A stretch of 64,000 nucleotides of DNA. It comes from Colletes latitarsis (Eukaryota > Arthropoda > Insecta > Hymenoptera > Colletidae). Shown piece after piece: positions 26,788-40,114 of the stretch (positions are counted from its first letter, which is position 1; the number at the start of each line of letters is the position of its first letter). The translations under genes were made by a program, and so were the position numbers. The stretch spans positions 17,316,001 to 17,380,000 of the forward strand of contig NW_027488369.1 in assembly GCF_051014445.1 (NCBI RefSeq). The letters run 5' to 3'. The notes beneath the pieces were generated by a model. The model had not been told where the DNA came from. It worked only from the letters and a program-made list of their open reading frames with translations, and did no database searches.

Positions 26788-27856
26788 AGCCCAGGATCTG
26801 GCCAACAAGTATGCGAAAAACGTGAAAGTACGAGCCAGATGAGGACAAATCCCAGACCTACCCGAGACATAACCGGCGTTATCCTCTAAAATATTGATCG
26901 CAACCAGTTTAATTGACTGTTTCGGTGTGGAACCTCATTACTACGTGATCCAAACCAGATAAAGCCCAGGATCTGGCCAACAAGTATGAGAAAAATGCGA
27001 AAGTTCGAGCCAGATGTAGGGCAAGTACCAGACCTAACCCAGACAAAACCGGCGTTATCCCCTAAAATATTAATCGCAACCAGGTATAATTGACTGTTTC
27101 GGTGTGGTACCGCATTGCTACGATGATCCAAACCAGAAAGAGGCCAGGATCTGGCTAACAAGTATGCGAAGAATGCGAAAGTACGATCCAGATGAGGGCA
27201 AATCCCAGACCTAACCGAGACATAACCGGCGTTATCCTCTAAAATATTAATCGCAACAAGGTTTAATTGACTGTTTCGTTGTGGAACCACATTACTGCGG
27301 GATCCAAACCAGAAAAAACGCAGGATCTGGCCAACAAGTATGCGAAAAATGCGAAAGTACGATCCAGATGAGGGCAAATCCCAGACCTAACCGAGACATA
27401 ACTGGCGTTATCCTCTAAAATATTAATCGCAACCAGGTTTAATTGACTGTTTCGGTGTGGTACCGCATTACTACGTGATCCAAACCAGAAAAAGGCCAGG
27501 ATCTGGCCAGCAAGTATCCGAAAAATGCGTAATTATGAGCCAGATGATTGCAAATACCAGAACTATGCCTGACGTAAACAGCGTTATCCTCTAAAACACG
27601 AATCAGAACATGTTTTTAATGACTGTTTCAGTGTGGTACCACATCACTACGTGATCCAAACAAGAAAAAGGCCAGGATCTGGCCAAAAAGTATGCGAAAC
27701 ATGCGAAAGTACGAGCCAGATGAGGGCAAACACCAGACCTAACCCAGACATAACCGGCGTTATCCTCTAAAATATTAATCGCAACCAGGTTTAATTGACT
27801 GTTTCGGTGTGGTGCCGCATTACTACGTGATCCAAACCAGAGAAAGGCCAGGGTCT

Positions 27857-28724
27857 GGCAAACAAGGATGAGAAAAATGCGAAAGTATGAGCATGATGAT
27901 TGCAAATACCAGAGCTAACCCTGACATAACCAGCGTTATCCTCTAAAATACGAATCGGAACATGCTTTTAATGACTGTTTCAGTGTGGTAACACATTACT
28001 ACGTGATCCAAACCAGAAACATCCCAGGATCGGGCCAACAAGAATGCGAAAAATGCGAAAGTACGAACCAGATGAGGGAAAATCCCAGACCTAACCGAGA
28101 CGTAACCGGCGTTATCCCCTAAAATATTAATCGCAACCGGGTTTAATTGACTGTTTCCGTGTGGAACCACATTACTACGGGATCCAAACTAGAAAAAACC
28201 CAGGATCTGGCCAACAACTATGAGAAAAACGCGAAAGTATGAGCCAGATGATTGCAAAAACCAGCACTATCCCAGGCATAAACAGCGTTATCCTCTAAAA
28301 TATTATTCGCAACCAGGTTTAATTGACTGTTTCGGTGTGGTACCACATTACTACGTGGTCCAAGCCAGAAAAAGGCCAGGATCTGGCCAACAAGAATGCG
28401 AAAAATGCGAAAGTACGCGCCAGATGAGGGCAAATATCAGACCTAACCGAGACATTACCGGCATTATCCTCTAAAATATTAATCGCAACCAGATTTAATT
28501 GACTGTTTCGGTGTGGTACCGCATTACTACGTGATCCAAACCAGAAAAAGGCCAGGATCTGGCCAACAAGTATGTGAAAAATGCGAAAGTACGAGCCAGA
28601 TGAGGGCAAATACCAGACCTAACCCAGACATAACCGGCGTTATCCGCTAAAATATTAATCGCAACCAGGTTTAATTGACTGTTTCGCTGTGGAACAGCAT
28701 TACTACGGGATCCAAACCAGAAAA
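27857..28724 (+). repeat. Higher-order duplication H, copy 2
   Basis: Second copy of 25920-26787. It ends about 400 bp upstream of the first retrotransposon insertion. Confidence 0.8.
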
Positions 28725-29129
28725 AAACCCAGGATCTGGCCAACAACTATGCGAAAAAGCGAAAGTATGAGCCAGATGATTGCAAATACCAGAACTATCC
28801 CAGACATAAACAGCGTTATCCTCTAAAATATTATTCGCAACCAGGTTTAATTGACTGTTTCAGTCTGGTGCCACTTTACTACGTGGACCAAGCCAGAAGA
28901 AGGCCGGGATCTGGCCATCAAGTATGCGAAAAATGCGAAGGTCCGAGCCAGATGAGGGCAAATACCAGACCTAACCGAGACATAACCGGCGTTATCCTCC
29001 AAAATATTAATCGCAACCAGGTTCAATTGACTGTTTCGGTGTGGAACCACATTACTACGGGATCCAAACCAGAAAAAACCCAGGATCTGGCCAACAACTA
29101 TGAGAAAAACGCGAAAGTATGAGCCAGAT

Positions 29130-30346
29130 TCCCCGACGGCGTCAGCACGGTGTGTTATGCGGATGACACACTGGTGCTGGCCGTCGGGGCGCACTGGGGG
29201 AGGGCCATGCGTCGCGCGGAGGAGGGGTCGCAACGCGTCGTCGACCGGATCAGGGGGATGGGGATGACGGTGGCGGTCCATAAGACCGAGGTGATTGCGT
29301 TTCATTCACCTCGGCAGGATCCGCCACCCCCTCTGATTCGGGTGGGTGGGGCTGACATCGAGGTGAAGCCCCAGATCAGGTATCTGGGGCTGATCCTCGA
29401 TAGCCACTGGCGTTTCGAGAAGCATTTCCGCTGCCTGGTCCCCCGGTTGGAAAGGATGGTTGCGGCTCTGGGCCGGATCCTGCCCAACCTGGGGGGCCCG
29501 GCGGGCCGAGTTCGTCGCCTCTATGTGGCAATGGTCCAGTCGGTGGCCCTATACGGGGCCCCCGTCTGGGCGGACGACCTGGCTGCCTCCCGGCGCAGCA
29601 TGACTATGCTGCGTCGGGTGCAGAGGCGCATGGCGCTCAGGGTCGTCCGCGGGTATCGGACCATGTCACATGAGGCGGCGACGGTTCTAGCGGGGATGCC
29701 GCCCATGGACCTGCTCGCGCGGTCGCACGCGGCGATGTACCGGCACCGCGTCGACCGTCGCGCGGGGGTGGGGGCGGTCCCGGGCGGGCAGTAACCTGCT
29801 TGGGGCGATTTGAAGCGCCAGGCCCGGCAGTCCGTGTTCCTCGCGTGGCAGGAGCGGCTGGCTCTGCCAACCGCGGGGCACCGGACTGTCGGGGCTGTTC
29901 GGCCACTCCTGAAGGAGTGGCTGGACAGAGGCCATGGCAGCCTCACCTACCGGCTGGCACAGGTATTTTCCGGGCATGGCAGCTTCGGAAGATACCTGTG
30001 CCGGATAGGGAAGGAGCCGACGGCGCGTTGCTGCCACTGCGACGCTGAGCAGGACACGGCGGATCATACCCTGGAGGTATGCCCCGCGTGGGAGGGGGAG
30101 CGCCGTGTCCTGGTCGGCGTCGTCGGGCCGGATGTCTCGCTGCCGGGCGTGGTGCACGCCATGCTCGGCAGCGAGGAGAAGTGGAGGGCCGTGGCCTCCT
30201 TCTGCGAGAACGTAATGTTGCAGAAGGAGGCCGCGGGGAGGGAGCGCGAGCTTCAGCGGCGCGCTGAAGCTCGCGCTCGTGCGGTGGCCCGAGGTCGTCG
30301 CCCGGTCGCGAGGCGTCGCGGGCGGCCGCCTCGGCGTGGCGGATGA
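29130..30346 (+). pseudogene. ORF2 remnant: RT C-terminal half, thumb and CCHC knuckle, with a nonsense codon
   Basis: The frame reads from the 5' junction through YADD (29156-29167), the HKTE segment, the RYLGL block and the long C-terminal region to a TGA at 30344-30346. It is broken by TAA at 29792-29794 where copy 2 has GAA (its Glu777), a single G-to-T change. The same frame is open again afterwards and keeps the zinc-knuckle residues, so this is one disabled gene rather than two genes. A TGA in the satellite at 29120-29122 closes the frame upstream. The N-terminal endonuclease and the first catalytic Asp motif are absent because of 5' truncation, so no active enzyme could be made. In the intact family the protein nicks DNA and copies its own RNA at the nick. 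Confidence 0.9.
30242..30278 (+). other. 16-bp perfect inverted repeat at the ORF2 end (copy 1)
   Basis: The arms GAGCGCGAGCTTCAGC (30242-30257) and GCTGAAGCTCGCGCTC (30263-30278) pair perfectly around a five-base loop. Copy 2 has the same structure at 53744-53780 with one mismatch. It lies inside the last 35 codons of ORF2 and would form a very stable RNA hairpin. Confidence 0.85.
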
Positions 30347-30861
30347 CCTAGGCTGGGAGGGGGGTCCTGAGGGGACCCTCCTCCCGCCAGGCGGCGCCGG
30401 GTCGGACCGGTTGGGGGTAGGAGTGCCTCCCCCTACCGGTCCGACGCAAGGGGAGGCACCCTCGGTGGTCTGGTGCGGCCATGAACGCCCGGCTGCCGAG
30501 GGGTGGAAACGGGGTCGCGGGCGGTTGCGAGTTGGGGCTCGCAGCCGCCACTAAACGCGGCCCCGGGACGGATAGCGGCGGGATGGAGTGGCCCCGTCCC
30601 GCCGCTATGAGGCAGTGTGTCTACTGGGGGGACCGATTGTCCCCCCGGGGGATGGGCGCGAAAGCGCGGGCACGGGGAGGATACCGGAAGAATGCTTCGA
30701 GCGATTCCCGGTATCCTCCCAAAGCGTGCCGAAGGGTCACCGTGGGGTTTTTAGTGGGTAGGTCCCGCGCCTGTCGTTGTACGGGCGCGGGGAATCCCAC
30801 ACACCCCTCCCACCTCTCCCCAAGGAGGTGGGAGGGAGTCTTTCGAAGATTTTCCCCACGA

Positions 30862-30862
<1 letters not shown>
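30347..30862 (+). other. Structured 3' UTR of copy 1
   Basis: This noncoding GC-rich stretch lies between the ORF2 stop and poly(A). It contains the same series of hairpins described for copy 2 at 53849-54362, 23502 bp upstream in coordinate terms. Short open frames here are not conserved coding sequence. Confidence 0.8.

Positions 30863-30899
<37 letters not shown>
30863..30899 (+). other. Poly(A) tail of copy 1 (37 A)
   Basis: An uninterrupted run of 37 A ends the element, marking insertion by target-primed reverse transcription of a polyadenylated RNA. The last A bases may include up to three from the satellite AAAGTA. The run is pure, which suggests a young insertion. Confidence 0.93.
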
Positions 30900-30902
<3 letters not shown>

Positions 30903-33900
30903 CCAGAACTATGCCTGACATAACCAGCGTTATCCTCTAAAATACTTATCGGGACATGCTTTTAATGACTGCTTCAGTGTGGTAACACATTACTACGAGA
31001 TCCAAACCAGAAAAATCCCAGGATCGGGCCAACAAGAATGCGAGAAACGTGAAAGTACGAGTCAGATGAGAACAAATCCCAGACCTACCCGAGACATAAC
31101 CGGCGTTATCCTCCAAAATATTAATCGCATCCAGTTTAATTGACTGTTCCGGGGTGGAACCTCATTACTACGGGACCCAAAACAGAAAAAGCACAGGATC
31201 TGGCCAACAAGTATGCGAAAAACGCGGAAGTATGTGCCAGATGAGGGCAAATCCCAGACCTAACCGAGACATAACCGGCGTTATCCTCTAAAATATTAAT
31301 CGCAACCAGGTTTAATTGACTGTTTCGTTGTGGAACCACATTACTGCGGGATCCAAACCAGAAAAAACGCAGGATCTGGCCAACAAGTATGCGAAAAATG
31401 CGAAAGTACGATCCAGATGAGGGCAAATCCCAGACCTAACCCAGACATAACCGGCGTTATCCTCTAGAATATTAATCGCAACCAGGTTTAATTGACTGTT
31501 TCGGTGTGGTACCGCATTACTACGTGATCCAAACCAGAAAATGGCCAGGATCTGGCCAACAAGTATCCGAAAAATGCGAAAGTACGCGCCAGATGAGGGC
31601 AAATACCAGGACCTAACCGAGACATTACCGGCATTATCCTCTAAAATATTAATCGCAACCAGATTTAATTGACTGTTTCGGTGTGGTACCGCATCACTAC
31701 GGGATCCAAACCAGAAAAAACCCAGGATCTGGCCAACAACTATGAGAAAAACGCGAAAGTATGAGCCAGATGATTGCAAATACCAGAACTATCCCAGGCA
31801 TAACCAGCGTTATCCTCTAAAATATTATTCGCATCCAGGTTTAATTGACTGTTTCGGTGTGGTACCGCATTGCTACGATGATCCAAACCAGAAAGAGGCC
31901 AGGATCTGGCTAACAAGTATGCGAAAAATGCGAAAGTACGAGCCAGATGAGTGCAAATCCCAGACCAAACCGAGACATAACCGGCGTTATCCTGTAAAAT
32001 ATTAATCGCAACCAGGTTTAATGGACTGTTTCGGTGTGGTACCGCATTACTACGTGATACAAACCAGACAAAGGCCAGGATCTGGCCAAAAAGTATGCGA
32101 AAAATGCGAAAGTACGAGCCAGATGAGGGCAAATACCAGACCTAACCCAGACATAACCGGCGTTATCCGATAAAATATTAATCGCAACCAGGTTTAATTG
32201 ACTGTTTCGTTGTGGAACCGCATTACTACGGGATCCAAACCAGAAAAAAACCCAGGATCTGGCCAACAACTATGAGAAAAAACGAAAGTATGAGCCAGAT
32301 GATTGCAAATACCAGAACTATCCCAGACATAACTAGCGTTATCCTCTAAAATATTATTCGCAACCAGGTTTCATTGACTGTTTCAGTCTGGTGCCACTTT
32401 ACTACGTGGACCAAGCCAGAAGAAGGCCGGGATCTGGCCAACAAGTATGCGAAAAATGCGAAGGTCCGAGCCAGATGAGGGCAAATACCAGACCTAACCG
32501 AGACATAACCGGCGTTATCCTCCAAAATATTAATCGCAACCAGGTTGAATTGACTGTTTCGGTGTGGAACCTCATTACTACGGGATCCAAAACAGAAAAA
32601 GCACAGGATCTGGCCAACAAGTATGCGAAAAACGCGGAAGTATGTGCCAGATGATAGCAAATACCAGAACTAACCCAGACATAACCAGCGTTGTCCTCTA
32701 AAATACATATCGGAACATGCTTTTAATGACTGTTTCAGTGTGGTAACACATTACTACGAGATCCAAACCAGAAAAATCCCAGGATCGGGCCAACAAGAAT
32801 GCGAGAAACGTGAAAGTACGAGTCGGATGAGGACAAATCCCAGACCTACCCGAGACATAACCGGCGTTATCCTCTAAAATATTAATCGCAACCAGTTTAA
32901 TTGACTGTTTCGGTGTGGAACCTCATTACTACGGGATCCAAAACAGAAAAAGCACAGGATCTGGACAACAAGTATGCGAAAAACGCGGAAGTATGTGCCA
33001 GATGATAGCAAATACCAGAACTAACCCAGACATAACCAGCGTTATCCTTTAAAATACTTATCGGAACCAGCTTCTATTGACTGTTTCGGTGTGGAGCCAC
33101 ATTACTACGGGATCCAAACCAGAAAAAAAACCAGGATATGGCCAACAAGTATGCAAAAAATGCGAAGGTATGAGCCAGATGAGGGCAAATACCAGACCTA
33201 ACCCAGACATAACCGGCGTTATCCGCTAAAATATTAATCTCAACCAGGTTTAATTGACTGTTTCGTTGTGATACCACATTATTACGGGATCCAAAACAGA
33301 GAAAACCCATGATCTGGCCAACAGGTATGCGAAAAATGCGAAAGCATGAGCCAGATGGTTGCAAATACCAGAACTAACCCAGACATAACCAGCGTTATCC
33401 TCTAAAATATTAATCGCAACCAGGTTTAATTGACTGTTTCGGTGTTGTACCGCATTACTACGTGATCCAAACCAGAAAGAGGCCAGGATCAGGCCAACAA
33501 GTATGCGAAAAAAGCGAAAGTATGTGCCAGATGATAGCAAATACCAGAACTAACCCAGACATAACCAGCGTTATCCTCTAAAATACATATCGGAACCAGC
33601 TTCTATTGACTGTTTCAGTGTGGTACCACATTACTACGTGATCCAAACCAGAAAAGGGCCAGGGTCTGGCCAACAAGTATGCGAAAAATGCGAAAGTCCC
33701 AGCCAGATGAGGGCAAATACCAAACCTAAACGAGACATAACCCGCGTTATCCTCTAAAATATTAATCGCAACCAGGTTCAATTGACTGTTTCGGTGTGGA
33801 ACCACATTACTACGGGATCCAAACCAGAAAAAACACAGGATCTGGCCAACAACTATGAGAAAAACGCGAAAGTACGAGCCAGATGGGGGCAAATCCTAGA

Positions 33901-34253
33901 CCTAACCGAGACACACCCAGCGTTATCCTCTAAAATATTAATCGCAACCAGGTTTAATTGACTGTTTCGGTGTTGTACCGCATTACTACGTGATCCAAAC
34001 CAGAAAGAGGCCAGGATCAGGCCAACAAGAATGCGAAAAAAGCGAAAGTACGAGCCAGATGTGCGCAAATCCCAGACCTACCCGAGACATAACCGGCGTT
34101 ATCCTCTAAATTATTAATCGCAACCAGGTTTAATTGACTGTTTCAGTGAGGTACCACATTGCTACGTGATCCAAACCGGAAATAGCCCAGGATCTGGCCA
34201 ACAAGTATACGAAAAACGTGAAAGTACGAGCCAGATGAGGACAAATCCCAGAC

Positions 34254-35369
34254 CTACCCGAGAGATAACCGGCGTTATCCTCTAAAATATTAATCTGAAC
34301 CAGGTTTAATTGACTGTTTCGTTGTGGAACCGCATTACTACGGGATCGAAACCAGACAAAACCCAGGATCTGGCCAACAAGTATGCGAAAAATGCGAAAG
34401 CATGAGCCAGATGATTGCAAATACCAGAACTAACCCAGACGTAACCGGCGTTATCCCCTAAAATATTAATCGCAACCAGGTTTAATTGTCTGTTTCGGTG
34501 TGGTACCGCATTATTTCGTGATCCAAACCAGAGAAAGGCCAGGATCTGGCCAACAAGTATGCGAAAAATGTGAAAGTACGAGTCAGATGAGGACAAATCC
34601 CAGACCTAGCCGAGACATAGCCTGCGTTATCCTCTAAAATATTGATCGCAACCAGTTTAATTGACTGTTTCGGTGTGGAACCTCATTACTACGTGATCCA
34701 AACCAGATAAAGCCCAGGATCTGGCCAACAAGTATGAGAAAAATGCGAAAGTTCGAGCCAGATGAGGGCAAGTACCAGACCTGACCCAGACAAAACCGGC
34801 GTTATCCCCTAAAATATTAATCGCAACCAGGTATAATTGACTGTTTCGGTGTGGTACCGCATTGCTACGATGATCCAAACCAGGAAGAGGCCAGGATCTG
34901 GCTAACAAGTATGCGAAAAATGCGAAAGTACGATCCAGATGAGGGCAAATCCCAGACCTAACCGAGACATAACCGGCGTTATCCTCTAAAATATTAATCG
35001 CAACAAGGTTTAATTGACTGTTTCGTTGTGGAACCACATTACTGCGGGATCGAAACCAGAAAAAACGCAGGATCTCTCCAACAAGTATGCGAAAAATGCG
35101 AAAGTACGATCCAGATGAGGGCAAATCCCAGACCTAACCGAGACATAACCGGCGTTATCCTCGAAAATATTAATCGCAACCAGGTTTAATTGACTGTTTC
35201 GGTGTGGTACCGCATTACTACGTGATCCAAACCAGAAAAAGGCCAGGATCTGGCCAGCAAGTATCCGAAAAATGCGAAATTATGAGCCAGATGATTGCAA
35301 ATACCAGAACTATGCCTGACATAAACAGCGTTATCCTCTAAAACACGAATCAACACATGTTTTTAATGA
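34254..35369 (+). repeat. Higher-order duplication D, copy 2
   Basis: Second copy of 5545-6660 on the far side of the first retrotransposon. The separation shows that higher-order exchange has moved segments over tens of kilobases of this array. Confidence 0.7.
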
Positions 35370-37035
35370 CTGTTTCAGTGTGGTACCACATCACTACGTG
35401 ATCCAAACCAGAAAAAGGCCAGGATCTGGCCAAAAAGTATGCGAAACATGCGAAAGTACGAGCCAGATGAGGGCAAACACCAGACCTAACCCAGACATAA
35501 CCGGCGTTATCCTTTAAAATATTAATCGCAACCAGGTTTAATTGACTGTTTCGGTGTGGTACCGCATTACCACGTGATCCAAACCAGAGGAAGGCCAGGA
35601 TCTGGCCAACAAGGATGAGAAAAATGCGAAAGTATGAGCATGATGATTGCAAATACCAGAACTAACCCTGACATAACCAGCGTTATCCTCTAAAATACGA
35701 ATCGGAACATGCTTTTAATGACTGTTTCAGTGTGGTAACACATTACTACGTGATCCAAACCAGAAAAATCCCAGGATCGGGCCAACAAGAATGCGAAAAA
35801 TGCGAAAGTACGAACCAGATGAGGGAAAATCCCAGACCTAACCGAGACGTAACCGGCATTATCCTCTAAAATATTAATCGCAACCAGATTTAATTGACTG
35901 TTTCGGTGTGGTACCGCATTACTACGTGATCCAAACCAGAAAAAAACCCAGGATCTGGCCAACAACTATGAGAAAAAACGAAAGTATGAGCCAGATGATT
36001 GCAAATACCAGAACTATCCCAGACATAACTAGCGTTATCCTCTAAAATATTATTCGCAACCAGGTTTCATTGACTGTTTCAGTCTGGTGCCACTTTACTA
36101 CGTGGACCAAGCCAGAAGAAGGCCGGGATCTGGCCAACAAGGATGAGAAAAATGCGAAATTATGAGCCAGATGATTGCAAATACCAGAACTATGCCTGAC
36201 ATAAACAGCGTTATCCTCTAAAACACGAATCAGAACATGTTTTTAATGACTGTTTCAGTGTGGTACCACATCACTACGGGATCCAAACCAGAAAAAACTC
36301 AGGATCTGGCCGACAAGTATTCGAAAAATGCGATAGTATGAGCCAGGGGAGGGCAAATACCAGACTTAACACAGACATAACCGGCGTTATCCTCTAAAAT
36401 ATTAATCGCAACCGGGTTTAATTGACTGTTTCCGTGTGGAACCACATTACTACGGGATCCAAACCAGAAAAAACCCAGGATCTGGCCATAACTATGAGAA
36501 AAACGCGAAAGTATGAGCCAGATGATTGCAAATACCAGAACTATCCCAGGCATAAACAGCGTTATCCTCTAAAATATTATTCGCAACCAGGTTTAATTGA
36601 CTGTTTCGGTGTGGTACCACATTACTACGTGGTCCAAGCCAGAAAGAGGCCAGGATCTGGCCAACAAGAATGCGAAAAATGCGAAAGTACGCGCCAGATG
36701 AGGGCAAATACCAGACCTAACCGAGACATTACCGGCATTATCCTCTAAAATATTAATCGCAACCAGATTTAATTGACTGTTTCGGTGTGGTACCGCATTA
36801 CTACGTGATCCAAACCAGAAAAAGGCCAGGATCTGGCCAACAAGTATGTGAAAAATGCGAAAGTACGAGCCAGATGAGGGCAAATACCAGACCTAACCCA
36901 GACATAACCGGCGTTATCCGCTAAAATATTAATCGCACCAGGTTTAATTGACTGTTTCGCTGCGGAACAGCATTACTACGGGATCCAAACCAGAAAAAAC
37001 CCAGGATCTGGCCATAACTATGAGAAAAACGCGAA

Positions 37036-39568
37036 AGTATGAGCCAGATGATTGCAAATACCAGAACTATCCCAGACATAAACAGCGTTATCCTCTAAAA
37101 TATTATTCGCAACCAGGTTTAATTGACTGTTTCAGTCTGGTGCCACTTTACTACGTGGACCAAGCCAGAAGAAGGCCGGGATCTGGCCATCAAGTATGCG
37201 AAAAATGCGATGGTCCGAGCCAGATGAGGGCAAATACCAGACCTAACCGAGACATAACCGGCGTTATCCTCCAAAATATTAATCGCAACCAGGTTCAGTT
37301 GACTGTTTCGGTGTGGAACCACATTACTACGGGATCCAAACCAGAAAAAACCCAGGATCTGGCCAACAACTATGAGAAAAACGCGAAAGTATGAGCCAGA
37401 TGATTGCAAATACCAGAACTATCCCAGGCATAACCAACGTTATCCTCTAAAATATTATTCGCATCCAAGTTTAATTGACTGTTTCGGTGTGGTACCACAT
37501 TACTACGTGGTCCAAGAGAGAAAAAGGCCAGGATCTGGCCAACGAGAATACGAAAAATGCGAAAGTATGCGCCAGATGAGGGCAAATATTAGACCTAACC
37601 GAGACATTACCGGCGTTATCCTCTAAAATATTAATCGCAACCAGGTTCAATTGACTGTTTCGGTGTGGAACCACATTACTACGGGATTCAAACCAGAAAA
37701 AACCCAGGATCTGTTCAACAACTATGAGAAAAACGCGAAAGTACGAGCCAGATGGGGGCAAATCCCAGACCTAACCGAGACATAACCAGCGTTATCCTCT
37801 AAAATATTAATCTAAACCTCGTTTAATTGACTGTTTCGGTGTGGTACCGCATTACTACGTGATCCAAACCGGAAAGAGGCCAGGATCTGGCCAACAAGAA
37901 TGCGAAAAAAGCGAAAGTACGAGCCAGATGTGGGCAAATCCCAGACCTACCCGAGACATACCCGGCGTTATCCTCTAAAATATTAATCGCAACCAGGTTT
38001 AATTGACTGTTTCGGTGTGGTACCGCATTGCTACGATGATCCAAACCAGAAAGAGGCCAGGATCTGGCCAACAAGTATGCGAAAAATGCGAAAGTATGAG
38101 CCAGATGATTGCAAATACCAGAACTAACCCAGACATAACCGGCGTTATCCCCTAAAATATTAATCGCAACCAGGTTTAATTGACTGTTTCGGTGTGGTAC
38201 CGCATTACAACGTGATCCAAACCAGAGAAAGGCCAGGATCTGGCCAACAAGGATGAGAAAAATGCGAATATATGATCCAGATGATTGCAAATACCAGAAC
38301 TAACCCTGACATAACCAGCGTTATCCTCTAAAATACGCATCGGAACATGCTTTTAATGACTGTTTCAGTGTGGCACCACATTACTACGTGATCCAAACCA
38401 GAAAAAGCCCAGGATCGGGCCAACAAGAATGCGAAAAATGCGAAAGTACGAGCCAGATGAGGGAAAATCCCAGACCTAACCGAGACGTAACCGGCGTTAT
38501 CCCCTAAAATATTAATCGCAACGAGGTATAATTGACTGTTTCGGTGTGGTACCGCATTGCTACGATGATCCAAACCAGAAAGAGGCCAGGATCTGGCCAT
38601 CAAGTATGCGAAAAATGCGAAAGTATGAGCCAGATGATTGCAAATACCAGAACTAACCCAGACATAACCAGCGTTATCCTCTAAAATATTAATCGCAACC
38701 AGGTCTAATTGACTGTTTCGGTGTGGTACTGCATTACTACGTGATCCAGACCAGAAAAAGGCCAGGATCTGGCCAACAAGTATGCGCAAAATGCGAAAGT
38801 ACGAGCCAGATGAGGGCAAATCCCAGACCAAACCGAGACATAAACGGCGTTATCCTCTAAAATATTAATCGCAACCTGGTTTAATTGACTGTTTCGGTGT
38901 GGTACTGCATTACTACGTGATCCAGACCAGAAAAAGGCCAGGATCTGGCCAACAAGTATGCGAAAAATGCGAAAGTATGACCCAGATGATTGCAAATACC
39001 AGAACTATGCCTGACATAACCAGCGTTATCCTCTAAAATACGAATCGGAACATGCTTTTAATGACTGTTTCAGTGTGGTAACACATTACTACGAGATCCA
39101 AACCAGAAAAATCCCAGGATCGGGACAACAAGAATGCGAGAAACGCGAAAGTACGAGCCACATGAGGGAAAATCCCAGACCTAACCCAGACATAACCGGC
39201 GTTATCCGCTAAAATATTAATCGCAACCAGGTTTAATTGACTGTTTCGTTGTGGAACCACATTACTACGGGATCCAAACCAGAAAGAACCCAGGATCTGG
39301 CCAACAAGTATGCGAAAAATGGGAAAGAACGATCCAGATGAGGGCAAATCCCAGACCTAACCGAGACATAACCGGCGTTATCCTCTAAAATATTAATTGC
39401 AACCAGGTTTAGTTAACTGTCTCAGTGTGGTACCACATTACTACGTGATCCAAATCAGAAAAAACCCAGGATCTGGCGAACAAGTATGCGAAAAATGCGA
39501 AAGTACGAGCCAGATGAGGGCAAATCCCAGACCTAACCGAGACATAACCGGCGTTATCCTCTAAAATA
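37036..39568 (+). repeat. Higher-order duplication E, copy 2
   Basis: Second copy of 7097-9630, about 14 monomers long. Similarity ends near 39568, where this copy has TTAACCGCAACC and the other has TTAATCTCAACC. Confidence 0.75.
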
Positions 39569-39663
39569 TTAACCGCAACCAGGTTTAATTGACTGTTTCG
39601 GTGTGGTACCGGATTACTACGTGATCCAAACCAGAAAAAGGCCATGATCTGGCCAACAAGTAT

Positions 39664-40114
39664 GCGAAAAATGCGAAAGTATGAGCCAGATGATTGCAAA
39701 TACCAGAACTATGCCTGGCATAACCAGCGTTATCCTCTAAAATACGAATCGGAACATGCTTTTGATGACTGTTTCAGTGTGGTAACACATTACTACCAGA
39801 TCCAAACCAGAAAAATCCCAGGATCGGGACAACAAGAATGCGAGAAACGCGAAAGTACGAGCCACATGAGGGAAAATCCCAGACCTAACCCAGACATAAC
39901 CGGCGTTATCCGCTAAAATATTAATCGCAACCAGGTTTAATTGACTGTTACGTTGTGGAACCACATTACTACGGGATCCAAACCTGAAAGAACCCAGGAT
40001 CTGGCCAACAAGTATGCGAAAAATGCGAAAGAACGATCCAGATGAGGGCAAATCCCAGACCTAACCGAGACATAACCGGCGTTATCCTCTAAAATATTAA
40101 TTGCAACCAGGTTT
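39664..40114 (+). repeat. Higher-order duplication I, copy 1 (offset 1056 bp)
   Basis: It recurs at 40720-41170, exactly six monomers away. Shared markers are CTATGCCTGGCATAACC, ATGCTTTTGATGAC, ACTACCAGATCC and GACTGTTACGTTGTGG. Confidence 0.8.

Larger units (their letters stand above)
1..29129 (+). repeat. Satellite array, left segment (about 176-bp monomer, head-to-tail)
   Basis: The recurring TGACTGTTTC motif is spaced 176 bp apart (for example at 11 and 187) or 177 bp where the monomer reads GCTACGATGATCC instead of ACTACGTGATCC. All monomers point the same way and I saw no inversion. Landmarks in order are TGACTGTTTCGGTGTGG, GGTACC or a variant, a GATCCAAACC or GGTCCAAGCC block, the dyad around CCAGGATCTGG, the doublet ATGCGAAAAATGCGAAAG, AACCGAGACATAACCGGCG, and AAAATATTAATCGCAACCAGG. 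At least five monomer classes are interleaved: TACCGCATTACTACGTG, TACCACATTACTACGTGG, GAACCACATTACTACGGG, the 177-bp class, and a class with GGAACATGCTTTTAATGAC. No host gene, promoter or RNA gene is visible. The segment continues beyond the left edge and stops at the first retrotransposon. Confidence 0.97.
29130..30899 (+). mobile_element. R1-clade-like non-LTR retrotransposon, copy 1 (5'-truncated)
   Basis: A GC-rich island interrupts the satellite after GAGCCAGAT (29129). It begins inside the reverse transcriptase, just before the YADD motif. It continues through the rest of ORF2 and a structured 3' UTR to a run of 37 A at 30863-30899. From 29130 to about 30862 it aligns without internal gaps to 52632-54362 of copy 2, with about 19 base differences by eye, roughly 1%. 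The left junction is at monomer position 102, as in copy 2. On the right, poly(A) is followed by GTA and then a 21-bp gap in the satellite, so most of the expected target-site duplication is gone. It lacks the endonuclease and RT motifs A and B and is a dead copy. Confidence 0.93.

Noticed and set aside
1..29129. Dozens of minus-strand open frames of about 96 codons with a recurring protein-like sequence, and plus-strand frames of about 84 codons
   Set aside because: They recur only because the satellite recurs. The 176-bp period is not a multiple of three, each frame stops after about 1.6 monomers, and the frames overlap each other with no start context or codon bias. Longer ones occur only across 177-bp monomers.
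29130..30899. Copy 1 as two separate genes split at 29794
   Set aside because: The frame is the same on both sides of the TAA and copy 2 has GAA there, so it is one gene with a nonsense mutation.
30481..30918. Plus-strand open frame ending in a lysine run near the poly(A)
   Set aside because: The lysine codons are the poly(A) tail and the rest is the hairpin-rich 3' UTR. The matching frame in copy 2 has no recognisable protein features.
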